Positions 51,745 to 61,049 of a stretch of DNA of 64,000 nucleotides are shown piece by piece (positions within the stretch are counted from its first letter, which is position 1; each line of letters starts with the position of its first letter). The translations under genes and the position numbers were made by a program. The stretch comes from Lignipirellula cremea (GTDB lineage Bacteria; Planctomycetota; Planctomycetia; Pirellulales; Pirellulaceae). The notes below the pieces were generated by a model that worked only from the letters and a program-made list of their open reading frames with translations, did no database searches and was not told where the DNA came from. The DNA lies in NCBI RefSeq assembly GCF_007751035.1, contig NZ_CP036433.1, positions 7,173,001 to 7,237,000 of the forward strand, written 5' to 3'.

Positions 51745-53820
51745 ATGCGCGGTTCGATATTTTCCGCCAAACGCTTGCGCGTTTCCAGCGTAGTTTTGGC
51801 GATGGTCATGGTAGTAGCCACGCTGGCTGCTTACCTCACTACGATTGCAGGCCCCCTCGAAAAGCCGCAAGCGAACGATCGCCAGATCACGCTGGTGGTG
51901 GTTTCGCTCATGCGTCGAGATCATCTCTCCAAGCATAAACTCGATGATGAAATGTCCCGTCGCGGCCTGGACCAGTTCCTGAAAAGTCTCGATCCGCTGA
52001 AAGTGTATTTCTACCAGTCCGATGTCGACGAATTCATGGCCGACCGCCAGGAGATCGACGACATGCTCAAGCGGGGCGACATCAGCTTTGCCTACACCAT
52101 TTTCAATCGCTTCCTGCAGCGGGTTGATGAACGGGTGGCGATGATTGACAAGCTGCTGTCCGAAGAGCACGACCTGACCGACGATGAAGAGCTGGTCACC
52201 GACCGCGATCTGTTGCGTTACGCCAAAACGCCGGAAGAATCCCGCGAACGTTGGCGGAAACGGATCGAGTACGACCTGCTTGTTCTGAAGAGCGACGAAA
52301 CCGTAGGGGAAGCGGCCGTCGAAAAGCTCTCGCGTCGATACCACAGCTTCGACAAACGGATGCACCAGTTTGACAGCGATGAACTGTTGGAAATGTACCT
52401 CACCTCGGTCACTTCCAGCTACGACCCGCACACCACCTACATGGCGCCTTCGTCGCTGGAGAATTTCCAGATTCAAATGCGGCTGGAGTTGGAAGGCATT
52501 GGCGCCGCGCTCCGCTCGGCCGACGGCCAGACCGTCGTCACCAAGATCATCCCTGGCGGAGCCGCTGAAAAGAACGGCAAGCTCAAGCCCGAAGATAAAA
52601 TCGTCAGCGTCGGCGAAGGCGATGAAGGCGAAATGACCGATATCGTCGACATGAAACTGAACGATGTGGTCAAACGCATTCGCGGACAGGCAGGCACCGT
52701 GGTGAAACTGGGCGTCATTTCCGAAGGCACCACGGAAACCAAAGTTTACAAAATCACCCGCGCCAAGATCGAACTGAAAGACAGCGAAGCCCGCGGCGTG
52801 ATCTTTGAAGACGGCAAAAAGCCCGATGGCTCGGCCTACAAAGTCGGCGTGATCGACCTGCCCAGCTTCTACATGGATATGGACGGCGCCCGCGCTGGAC
52901 TGGCCGACTTCAAGAGCACCACTCGCGACGTTCGCAAGCTGCTTGATGACTTTACCGCCAAACATGTCGACGTGGTGATCCTCGACCTGCGTCGCAACGG
53001 CGGCGGCAGTCTGACCGAAGCGATCAACCTGTCCGGTCTGTTCATCGACCAGGGACCGATGGTCCAGGTCAAAGATTCCGACGGCCGCGTGCAGAAGTAT
53101 GACGACCTCGACCGCGGCATGGCCTGGGAAGGCCCGCTGGTCGTGCTGACCAGCAAGTTCAGCGCCAGCGCCAGTGAGATTCTCGCCGGCGCCATCCAGG
53201 ATTACGGCCGCGGACTGATCGTCGGCGACGAATCGACCCACGGCAAAGGCACCGTGCAGAGCCTGCTCGATCTGGGCCAGCAACTGTTCCGGATTCCTAA
53301 CCCGCCGAACCTGGGCGCCCTGAAGATCACCATGCAGCAGTTCTATCGCCCCAGCGGCGACAGCACCCAGCAACGCGGCGTGCTGGCCGATATCTCGCTG
53401 CCCTCGGTGACCAACCACATGGACGTCGGCGAAGCCGATCTCGACTTTGCCCTGGCCTTCGACAAAGTCGATCCGGCCGAGTTCACCAAACTGGACCGCG
53501 TCCAGGCGAACCAGGTGTCCGAGCTGAAAGCCCGCAGCGTCGCCCGCCGGGCCGAATCGGAAGACTGGGCCAAACTGCTCCGCAACATCGAACGCTATCG
53601 CGATCAGAAACAGCGCAAAAGCGTCTCCCTGAACGAAGCCAAGTTCAACGCCCAGCGGGCCGAACTCGACGCGGACAAAATTGAAACCGAAGAACTCGAA
53701 GAGCAGATCAACGGCCAGGAAGAAATCGTCAAACGCGACTTCTACTTTGAAGAAGTGATGCGCATCGCCCTGGATTACGTGGCCCTGCTCCAGGGACAAA
53801 AACTGGCGATCAAGAACTAA
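51745..53820 (+). CDS. C-terminal processing peptidase (S41, Tsp/Prc type)
   Basis: 691 aa. Signal anchor (VVLAMVMVVATLAAYLTTI), helical N-terminal domain, PDZ (about 238-330: GIGAALRSADGQTVVTKIIPGG), S41 catalytic core (VILDLRRNGGGSLTEAINLSG) with nucleophile Ser of KFSASASE (about Ser475) and general-base Lys501 in DESTHGKGTVQ, then a C-terminal helical domain as in E. coli Prc. Cleaves proteins with non-polar C-termini in the periplasm. Compared with E. coli Prc there is one residue more between Ser and Lys. RBS not obvious. Ends at a strong terminator. Confidence 0.9.
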   Translation: MRGSIFSAKRLRVSSVVLAMVMVVATLAAYLTTIAGPLEKPQANDRQITLVVVSLMRRDHLSKHKLDDEMSRRGLDQFLKSLDPLKVYFYQSDVDEFMADRQEIDDMLKRGDISFAYTIFNRFLQRVDERVAMIDKLLSEEHDLTDDEELVTDRDLLRYAKTPEESRERWRKRIEYDLLVLKSDETVGEAAVEKLSRRYHSFDKRMHQFDSDELLEMYLTSVTSSYDPHTTYMAPSSLENFQIQMRLELEGIGAALRSADGQTVVTKIIPGGAAEKNGKLKPEDKIVSVGEGDEGEMTDIVDMKLNDVVKRIRGQAGTVVKLGVISEGTTETKVYKITRAKIELKDSEARGVIFEDGKKPDGSAYKVGVIDLPSFYMDMDGARAGLADFKSTTRDVRKLLDDFTAKHVDVVILDLRRNGGGSLTEAINLSGLFIDQGPMVQVKDSDGRVQKYDDLDRGMAWEGPLVVLTSKFSASASEILAGAIQDYGRGLIVGDESTHGKGTVQSLLDLGQQLFRIPNPPNLGALKITMQQFYRPSGDSTQQRGVLADISLPSVTNHMDVGEADLDFALAFDKVDPAEFTKLDRVQANQVSELKARSVARRAESEDWAKLLRNIERYRDQKQRKSVSLNEAKFNAQRAELDADKIETEELEEQINGQEEIVKRDFYFEEVMRIALDYVALLQGQKLAIKN

Positions 53821-53843
53821 CGACCGCCCGTTACCCACCATCC

Positions 53844-53879
53844 AAAAAACGCCGCGATTCCGATCGCGGCGTTTTTTTT
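53844..53879 (+). terminator. Intrinsic terminator of the S41 protease gene
   Basis: 11-bp stem AACGCCGCGAT (53848-53858) / ATCGCGGCGTT (53863-53873), 4-nt loop, eight T in 53872-53879. It starts 24 nt after the stop. The upstream A-run also gives it terminator symmetry on the other strand. Confidence 0.92.
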
Positions 53880-54057
53880 GCGCCGATCTTCCCGCCGTTG
53901 GGCTGCCCCTGGCAGACTCTTCCGCCCGGCGCCTCGTTCTCTGCGGCAGGGCACGGTAAGATGCGAAGGCAATCGCAATCCAGCGCAGCGGGGCGAAGGC
54001 GCCCCGGCTGCGAAGAATCCTCCGTGATTCGACAGATCGGCCCCCTTTGAATCGCCC

Positions 54058-55254
54058 ATGCCTGAAAAGAACGCCATTATCCTGGTTGTCGACCGCCTTG
54101 GAGCCGGCAGCCTGGGACCGTACGGCAACACCTGGATCGAAACGCCCGCCGTGAATCGCCTGGCGAGTGAATCGCTGCTGTTTGATTTTTGCCTGAGCGA
54201 CTCGCCGTCGCTCCCGGTCGCACAGCAGTCGCTGCTCCGGGGCGGGCATGCGCTGGTCCCGGGCGACTACACTTCTTCGCTGCCGACCTGGCTGCAGACC
54301 GCCGGCGTGGAATCGACGCTGCTGACCGACGAAGCCTTGATCGCTCATCATTTGCTGGCGCCGCATTTTTCGGATTGCCTGTTTGCGCCGCCTCCGGAGA
54401 CCGCGGTCGCTTGTTCCGCAATCGAACATACGCAAATGGCCATGCTGTTCGTCCAGGCGATTGACTGGCTGGCCCGGGCCGCTTCGCCGTTTCTGTTATG
54501 GATCCACGCCCAGGGGATGCAGGGCCCGTGGGATGCTCCGCTGTCGCTCAGGAGATCGTTTGCGGACGAGGACGACCCGTTGCCGCCCGACCAGGTCGAG
54601 CCGCCCGAGTTCCGCCTGGCCGACGATCACGACCCGGACCTGGTGCTGGGCTTCCAGCATGCCTATGCGGGGCAGGTGCGGCTGTTTGACGCCTGCCTGG
54701 CCGCGATGCTGGGGGCGCTGGACGACATGCCGCCCCTGGGTGACACGCTGTTCTGTCTGACATCGCCTCGCGGGTATCCACTGGGCGAGCATCTGCAGCT
54801 GGGCGGGGAGTCGCCGCTGGCCACCGAACTGCTGCATGTGCCGTTAATGATCCGCGCGCCCCATCTGCCGCCGGGCCGTGAGGATCGCCTGGTGCAACCG
54901 GGCGATCTCACCGCCACGCTGGCCGACTGGTTCGGCGCAGAGCCGGATCCCGCCTGCGTCTGGTCCCGCAGTCTGCTGGATACGCAGTCGCCGCCACGCG
55001 AGATGATTGTCTCGGCCGCCGACGAAGAACGCCTGCTCCGCACCCCGGCCTGGCAAATCCGCAAGCAACCGGAGGCCGTTAGCCTGTACGCCAAGCCCGA
55101 CGATCGCTGGGAAGTGAACGACGTCGCCGCGTTGCTGCCGGCCGACACCGACGCGCTGACCGCCGCCCTGGATCGCTTCGAACTGGCCGCCGAGACAGGC
55201 GACCTGTCCACCCTGCCGCCGCTGGACGAACGCCTGCTCGATCCCCTCCGCTAA
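54058..55254 (+). CDS. Sulfatase-fold protein lacking catalytic residues
   Basis: 398 aa. The N-terminus follows the sulfatase template (NAIILVVDRLGAGSLGPYGN, TPAVNRLASESLLFDF) but the metal-binding DD is reduced to a single Asp (VDRLG), the formylglycine motif C/S-x-P-S-R before LLxG aligns to LPVAQ (52-56), and the later SDHG motif is SPRG (CLTSPRGYPLGEH). The LGEH of the family is kept. So the protein is predicted to be inactive, perhaps a regulatory or binding paralog. No signal peptide, unlike most planctomycete sulfatases. Follows the S41 terminator. Confidence 0.7.
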   Translation: MPEKNAIILVVDRLGAGSLGPYGNTWIETPAVNRLASESLLFDFCLSDSPSLPVAQQSLLRGGHALVPGDYTSSLPTWLQTAGVESTLLTDEALIAHHLLAPHFSDCLFAPPPETAVACSAIEHTQMAMLFVQAIDWLARAASPFLLWIHAQGMQGPWDAPLSLRRSFADEDDPLPPDQVEPPEFRLADDHDPDLVLGFQHAYAGQVRLFDACLAAMLGALDDMPPLGDTLFCLTSPRGYPLGEHLQLGGESPLATELLHVPLMIRAPHLPPGREDRLVQPGDLTATLADWFGAEPDPACVWSRSLLDTQSPPREMIVSAADEERLLRTPAWQIRKQPEAVSLYAKPDDRWEVNDVAALLPADTDALTAALDRFELAAETGDLSTLPPLDERLLDPLR

Positions 55255-55288
55255 CGCCCCGTCTGGTTTCTTCGTATCGCACCGGCGT

Positions 55289-58200
55289 TTATTCGGCCAG
55301 GATCAGATCATAGTTGTCGCGGCCGTCGTCGGAAATGTAGCGATAGATCACCCGGAGCTGCACCGCTCCGGTAGACCCATCGGCAGGCGGCTCAGAGAGC
55401 AGGTCGTAAAGCTTCTGCAGATCCTGGATTTCCAGGACGGACTGCTGGAGCGCGATCAGCTGGTTCTCTACCTGCAGCAAGGCGGTGCGGGCCTGGAGGG
55501 TGCGTGTCTTTTCCAGCACGGCTTGCTGATTCGTCAGCAGGTTGTTCTGCCCCAGAATCGCACGCGTGGCCTGGCCCAGTTCTCGCGACTGGAACGGCTG
55601 TGGCTTGGGCATCCCCGCAACCTGGTACGACGCCTTGGCGGAAACGAAAATCCGGTCCCGGCGGAGCACCGGGGTAATGGCGATGTGCAGCGTCTCGGCC
55701 TTGTCCGGGCCCACCTTGAGGTCGATCGTCTGGTCGCCCACCATGCTCACCGAGGCCGGTTTCAGCTGGTTCGGGGACAGGGGCGCCGCCGGCGGAACGG
55801 CCTCGACCACGATCATCCTCGCGTCGGGCAGGTCGGCCACGGCAAACTCTGTTTTGATGGGCGGATGGCTGGGGTCGATCACCAGCGGTTCCGCCTTATC
55901 GGGCGTGCGAAGCTGCAGGCGATGACTGCCGCCGGGGGCGGTCAGTTCCAGCTGACAGTTGCGGAGCGACCGCGAGGCCGGTTCCATAGCGGCGTTGTCC
56001 GACCAGCGCAGCTGGAGGGCGTCTTTCACCAGGTGCAATTCGGCGATGACCCCTTCGCCGCCGGGCAGCAGCTTGGACCCCTGGGCCTGGATCCGCCAGG
56101 CATGCTCCTGGCCGGCAATGTCGGCCATCGTGAACGTAATCTGGCCGCCGTCGACCGCATGATCGCCGCCCAGCAGCCGGGCAAACAGGGTTTCCTCGGG
56201 CGGCAGCCGCACCGGGCCCAGCTCGACCTGGCCGTTGCTGGTGCTGGTGGCCAGGTCAATCGCCGGCGCCATCGCCTGGAACGGATCCCCGCCCGCTGGC
56301 GTAGGAATCGGTTGGCCAGGCAGAACGGCCGGCGCTGCAGCGAGAGCCGCCGGAACCAGCCCCGGATACGGGGAAAACTGCGCGACAGGAATGGAAACTT
56401 CGCGGCGACTGCCGGGCGCCCTCCAGCGGAGGAAGCATCGAGCCTGCGGCGTACTGGCCTGATAGATGGCCTCAAGATAGTACGGCTGACCAGCCGTCAG
56501 CGCCAGGGGCGACGAAGCCACGACTCCGCCGTTTATCTGGGAGGCGATCTCCTGCAGTCCTGATCCGGAAGAGCTGCGGGTGAACAGCTGACAATCGCCC
56601 GAACCGACAATCTCGAGTGTGTGTTCGGCCGTCTGTGTGGGATAAACGAACCCGCGCAAACGCACGAATGGCAGGCTGCCGTCGGTGGTCGCCGGCTCCG
56701 TCACCGCCAGGGAAGTGAGAGTTTTGACGACGTCGGGAGTGGTCGCAAGCAGCGAGGCCGCGCCCGCAAGATCCGCGGCGGCAGAGGCCGGACGATGCCA
56801 GATTTCCGCCAGCGCGGTTCCCTGCGGCTGCGAAGGCGCCGCCGGCAGGGGCAGTTCCCGGAAGGCGAACAGGGCGGCCGCTTCAGCCGGCGTGATGGCC
56901 CGGCGATACAGCCTCAGGTCGTCGAGCACCCCGGTGAACGGGCCGACGTTCAACGTCGAAACGTACACGGGCTCCGCGTCGACCAGGGCCAGCGTCTGGG
57001 CGCCTGTCCGCGCGCCGTCGAGATAGTACGTTATCCGCCGCTGCTGCGAATCATAAGCGATCGCTACATGCGCCCAGCGATTGACCAGACTCGCGACAGG
57101 CAGATGGCTTTTGCCGGCCGGCAAACTGGCGGCCGTTTGTGTGCTGTCGAGCAGAAAGGTGAGCTCCCCCTGGCGCGCTTTCCATTCCGACTTGCCCGCG
57201 ACCAGCCAGGCAACCTGGTCCTGGGGGGCAGCGTCCATTTTGACCCAGCAGGCCAAGGTAAACGCCTGGGAGCCATCGATCTTCACCCGGTCGGCGAAGC
57301 CCAGCTTCGCGCCGGGGTCCAGCATAACGGCCTCGCCGACTTTCCCTTCGACATACGTCGGGGCGTTGGCAGGCGTGGGGGAGAGCGGGGCAGCGTAACC
57401 GCTGCCGGCCAGATCGTTCAAGTTATTTTCCATCGGCCAGTAGGCGACCAGTCCCAGCGCCAGATCGACCGGACCACCGGTCGTATCAACGGGTTCGTCC
57501 AGCCGTTCTTCGGCCGTCGTCCAGGATGGCTGGAACGACGTTGTTTTCTCGCGGGACAGTTCCAGCTCAACGGCCACATCCTGGTAACCCGCGCGATGAA
57601 AGACCACCTGGTGCGGGCCCGGCGGCAACCAGTAGACGACCTCCCCGGCGGCGGGCGGCGTTTGCGTTTTCCCTTGGATCTCCAGCGACGCCTGGCGACG
57701 TTCGGCTTCCGGCCACTGAAGTTCAAGCCGCGCCAGCGACGTATCGACTGCAGCGGGCGCCGGCTGGGCGATCCCGGGCGGATCTTCCGGCGCCGGCGTC
57801 CCTCCGTAAAGCAACACCATCGCCACGATGAGGCTTAACGCCAGCACCGTCGCGACTCCTCCCACCACCAGGTAAAACGGCGTTTGCGGGGCCGGCTCGT
57901 CGGCGGATTCTTCTGGCGGCGACGCACCTTTTTCACCAGGCGGCAGCGGCGGCTCCGCCATGGCCGGAACCGAGGGCGACGGCGCGGCCGAAAACCCGGC
58001 GGAAGAGGACGAAGCAGAGCGGGGAGCGGGACGTGTAAACCGCGACGGCGGAGTGGCGACCGGCGGCGGCGCGTCGGGCAGCACGATCGGCGACAGGGGA
58101 GCTTCCGGCGGCAACACCGTCGGCGCCAACGGAGCTTCGGGCGGCAACACGACCGGCGATAACGGAGCGGCTCCAGGCGGCGAGGGCGAAACGGCGGAAG

Positions 58201-58486
58201 GCGCCTGCAGCTGCTGCCGCAGCTGCTCGTCGTAAGCCTGCCTTCGGTCCGCGTTGAGCAGGCAGATGCGGGCTTTGGAAATCTCGTTCAGTAAACGCTG
58301 CGAATGCTCGGCTTCTTTCCCGTGTCCCTTCCCCCGCAGGTATCCCATGAGCCGGTTCGCGGCGCCATCGATAACATCGTGATCCTTCTCGAACAGCTCA
58401 ATGCTGAGCAGCCGATAATGGTGCGGCGGCTGGTCCTTGGGAGGAATACCGAGCCATTTGTAATAAGGATCAAAATCCGCAGACAT
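55289..58486 (-). CDS. Large multidomain protein: DnaJ-like N-terminus, TM, PEGA, LamG-like and PA14-like domains
   Basis: 1065 aa from ATG 58486. N-terminal 1-90 matches a planctomycete conserved domain (YYKWLGIPPKDQPPHHYRLL, FEKDHDVIDGAANRLMGYL, ARICLLNADRRQAYDEQLR), DnaJ-like in outline. Then a Pro-rich stretch with tandem VLPPEAPL units, a TM (about 205-230, FYLVVGGVATVLALSLIVAMVLLYGG), a PEGA-type segment, a LamG jelly roll (VAYWPMENNLNDLAGSGYAAP to LRLYRRAITPAEAAALFAF), a PA14-like domain (VRLRGFVYPTQTAEHTLEIVGSG) and a C-terminal coiled-coil tail. A membrane-tethered binding protein is likely. No catalytic motif. Confidence 0.75.
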   Translation of the reverse strand: MSADFDPYYKWLGIPPKDQPPHHYRLLSIELFEKDHDVIDGAANRLMGYLRGKGHGKEAEHSQRLLNEISKARICLLNADRRQAYDEQLRQQLQAPSAVSPSPPGAAPLSPVVLPPEAPLAPTVLPPEAPLSPIVLPDAPPPVATPPSRFTRPAPRSASSSSAGFSAAPSPSVPAMAEPPLPPGEKGASPPEESADEPAPQTPFYLVVGGVATVLALSLIVAMVLLYGGTPAPEDPPGIAQPAPAAVDTSLARLELQWPEAERRQASLEIQGKTQTPPAAGEVVYWLPPGPHQVVFHRAGYQDVAVELELSREKTTSFQPSWTTAEERLDEPVDTTGGPVDLALGLVAYWPMENNLNDLAGSGYAAPLSPTPANAPTYVEGKVGEAVMLDPGAKLGFADRVKIDGSQAFTLACWVKMDAAPQDQVAWLVAGKSEWKARQGELTFLLDSTQTAASLPAGKSHLPVASLVNRWAHVAIAYDSQQRRITYYLDGARTGAQTLALVDAEPVYVSTLNVGPFTGVLDDLRLYRRAITPAEAAALFAFRELPLPAAPSQPQGTALAEIWHRPASAAADLAGAASLLATTPDVVKTLTSLAVTEPATTDGSLPFVRLRGFVYPTQTAEHTLEIVGSGDCQLFTRSSSGSGLQEIASQINGGVVASSPLALTAGQPYYLEAIYQASTPQARCFLRWRAPGSRREVSIPVAQFSPYPGLVPAALAAAPAVLPGQPIPTPAGGDPFQAMAPAIDLATSTSNGQVELGPVRLPPEETLFARLLGGDHAVDGGQITFTMADIAGQEHAWRIQAQGSKLLPGGEGVIAELHLVKDALQLRWSDNAAMEPASRSLRNCQLELTAPGGSHRLQLRTPDKAEPLVIDPSHPPIKTEFAVADLPDARMIVVEAVPPAAPLSPNQLKPASVSMVGDQTIDLKVGPDKAETLHIAITPVLRRDRIFVSAKASYQVAGMPKPQPFQSRELGQATRAILGQNNLLTNQQAVLEKTRTLQARTALLQVENQLIALQQSVLEIQDLQKLYDLLSEPPADGSTGAVQLRVIYRYISDDGRDNYDLILAE

Positions 58487-58746
58487 GGATGATCTCATTG
58501 CGCGAAACAAAAGTCCTTGACCAATTGTGCGACGAAATGGCAGGCAAAGCAATCACAACCTGTCCGACAGCCCGTCCGACCCGCACGCCGTAGCCTAACT
58601 CGCCAGAGTTTGGTCCTGCCGCGTGGCGTCCGATCGTTTCTTTGATAAAACGCCCAAGAAACGGTTTGCCTCGCCGGTCTCATTTTGCAAAAGTATCCCG
58701 TTTTGGACCCCTCGAAAGTAATTGCTGCATCTGTCCAGAAATCGCC

Positions 58747-61002
58747 TTACCACTCAAAGCGGAACGTGCGGGCCAGATAGCGTGCGGCCCGTTGCCAAAG
58801 CGATTGCGGGTCGGCGTGGATCCGGGCGATGCCGACGCTGCGGAGACGTAACGGCGCGGCCCGTTCGTCGAGGGCCGGTTTCTCGAACAGCACGCGGGCC
58901 TGGTAGGCGGCCGATACCAGCTGGGGGTTGCCGCGTTTATCGGCGACGGTCGGCAGTTCGCCGCTGGCGATCAGTTCGGCGGGCAGCTCTTCCAGGTCGA
59001 CCTCGGCGATCTCCACGATCCGGCCCCACAAGGTTTCGCCCGGCGTTTGATGGAAGCGCAGCCGCACCCGTTGCTGCAGTCGCACAAACTGGATGTCGGC
59101 CTGGTCGATCAGCAGCAGCGCTTCCAGCGCGGCCGGATCGCCGATCAGGCAGAGCTCGTCCCCCGTTTCCAGCAGCGCGCCGGTGTTGGCCGGATCCAGC
59201 GGAGAGCCCGACCAGGGCGGCAGGTCGCCGGCGGCGCCTGGCGGTTCCCGGCGGGGACGTTGCGGCAGCACGACTCCTGCCGCCGGTGCGGTGATGGTCA
59301 GATGCTCGCGCAGCTTCTCCTGTTCAGCAATCTGCCGGGCGATGGCGGCCAGCTCCTGCGCGACATCGCGAATCAACCGATCGGCTTCCGCCGGCGCGCC
59401 GGTCTGGCTGCGCTGCTCTACGATGCGGCGTTTCTCCAGATGGTCCAGCTTCACCTGCTTCTCGGCCGCCAGGCCCTGCAGGTTGGTCAGCTGCCGCTCG
59501 ATCTCCAGGTCTTCCAGTCGGGCCAGCACGTCCCCCTGTTGCACCGTGTCGCCTGGCTGCACCTGGGCCGTCACCGCGCCGGGCGTGGTGACGTAGACCC
59601 GCCGGGCTCCCTGCAGTTCGGCCATCGCGGTCGCGGGTACGCGATACGGCAAAGGGACCAGCAGGACGGCCGCCACGGCGCCGGCGAGCAGGCTTGTCAG
59701 GATCAAAAATCGCAGCCGTTTCACGTCGCGCATTCTCCCGGGGTGACGAAGAAAAGTGAACGTCTTTTGCGCCGGTCCGGCCAGCATCCCTCCCAGCGAG
59801 ACCAGCACCATCAGCTGCACCAATGCCTCCAGCCCGTACGGCTTGAGCGCCGCATGCAGCACCCAGGCGATCATCCACAGCACGAACAGGCGATACAGCA
59901 GCGAAGCGACCCAGAACAACGCCAGCCAGCCGCGGCCGGATTCCGGCAAACTCCGTTCGTTAGCTTCCTCAATCCCCAGGAACCAGCGCCCCAGGTAATG
60001 CGTGACGACCGCCTGCGACTGCTGATGCAGGTTGGGCGTTTCGATCAGGTCGGACAGAATGAAGTAGCCATCGTACCGCAGCAGCGGGTTGCCGTTAAAC
60101 AGTAGCGTACTGACCGAGCAGATAAACACCACATTCAGGAACAGCCCATGCAACAGGCCGGGCTCGCTGGCCCACCACAGAAACAGGCAGAGCGAGGCCA
60201 GCACCAGTTCCACCGCCATGCCGGCCGCCCCGATCGCGGCCCTTTGCCAGCGGCTGCGGATCAGCCAGGCGTCGGTCACATTCACATACAGGCACGGCGT
60301 AAACACCAGCAGCATCAGTCCCAGCTCATGGCACTCCCCGTGGTAATGCTTGCAGACGAGCCCATGCCCCAGCTCGTGCAGGATCTTCGTCAGCGCCAAA
60401 GCGACGGCCAGGTACACGGCGTTCTTCGCGCTGAAAAACGTCGCAAAGTCGGGCAGCCGATCACGCAGCGTGGAAAACTCCAGCGTCGCCAGCAGCAATG
60501 CCGATCCGACCAGCAGCGCCGCCATTACCAGCACCGGCCAGGAGAACAGCCAGCGCATGCGAGGCTCCAGCCAGCCCAGCATCCGATCCGGATCGATACC
60601 GCGGAACCGGATCGCCAGCACGCCGGCGACCCGTTCAAACCGATCCCGCCAGCGCTGCTGGTCCCGGCGTTTCAGCAGCTCTTCCGCCTGGCCCGGCAGG
60701 TCGGCGACGATCAGCCCCTGGCTGTGCAGCGAGCCGATAAAGTTCAGCAGCTGTTCCGGGTGCAGCTTCCGCGGCGCAAAGCGGCGTTCAAACCGTTCCT
60801 GCAGTTCGTCCATGCCGACCGTGCCATCGAGCTGCCGGATCAGGAAGTATTCTTCTTCGCGGAACTGGAAATAGCGGAGCGAAACGGGATCCTTCACACC
60901 CCAGCTTCGCCGCCCACGAAACTCCAGCGCGCGGGTCGCCAGATCCGGACGGATGCGTAATCCGAGCGGACGAGCGTTCGCCGTATCCTGCGCTGTCGCC
61001 AT
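58747..61002 (-). CDS. M50 metalloprotease-HlyD fusion with PqqD-like N-terminus (putative peptide zinc metalloprotease)
   Basis: 751 aa. N-terminal 35-100 (SWGVKDPVSLRYFQFREEEY, LIRQLDGTVGMDEL) resembles the PqqD-type winged helix that recognises leader peptides. Membrane zinc-protease core: HELGH (His209, Glu210, His213) in LTKILHELGHGL, and NGNPLLRYDGYFIL (Asp311). After three or four TM helices comes a HlyD-type hairpin and barrel domain (MAELQGARRVYVTTPGAVTAQVQPGD, LTITAPAAGVVLP). The class occurs in bacterial peptide maturation/secretion operons. Precursor peptide gene and ABC ATPase are not seen here. Confidence 0.8.
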   Translation of the reverse strand: MATAQDTANARPLGLRIRPDLATRALEFRGRRSWGVKDPVSLRYFQFREEEYFLIRQLDGTVGMDELQERFERRFAPRKLHPEQLLNFIGSLHSQGLIVADLPGQAEELLKRRDQQRWRDRFERVAGVLAIRFRGIDPDRMLGWLEPRMRWLFSWPVLVMAALLVGSALLLATLEFSTLRDRLPDFATFFSAKNAVYLAVALALTKILHELGHGLVCKHYHGECHELGLMLLVFTPCLYVNVTDAWLIRSRWQRAAIGAAGMAVELVLASLCLFLWWASEPGLLHGLFLNVVFICSVSTLLFNGNPLLRYDGYFILSDLIETPNLHQQSQAVVTHYLGRWFLGIEEANERSLPESGRGWLALFWVASLLYRLFVLWMIAWVLHAALKPYGLEALVQLMVLVSLGGMLAGPAQKTFTFLRHPGRMRDVKRLRFLILTSLLAGAVAAVLLVPLPYRVPATAMAELQGARRVYVTTPGAVTAQVQPGDTVQQGDVLARLEDLEIERQLTNLQGLAAEKQVKLDHLEKRRIVEQRSQTGAPAEADRLIRDVAQELAAIARQIAEQEKLREHLTITAPAAGVVLPQRPRREPPGAAGDLPPWSGSPLDPANTGALLETGDELCLIGDPAALEALLLIDQADIQFVRLQQRVRLRFHQTPGETLWGRIVEIAEVDLEELPAELIASGELPTVADKRGNPQLVSAAYQARVLFEKPALDERAAPLRLRSVGIARIHADPQSLWQRAARYLARTFRFEW

Positions 61003-61049
61003 GGCCGCGATCCCCCGTTTCCTGTCGTTCCCGCACGCAGCGAGTCTAT

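Noticed and set aside
54058-55254. Active arylsulfatase
   Set aside because: The formylglycine-forming motif and the metal ligands are absent.
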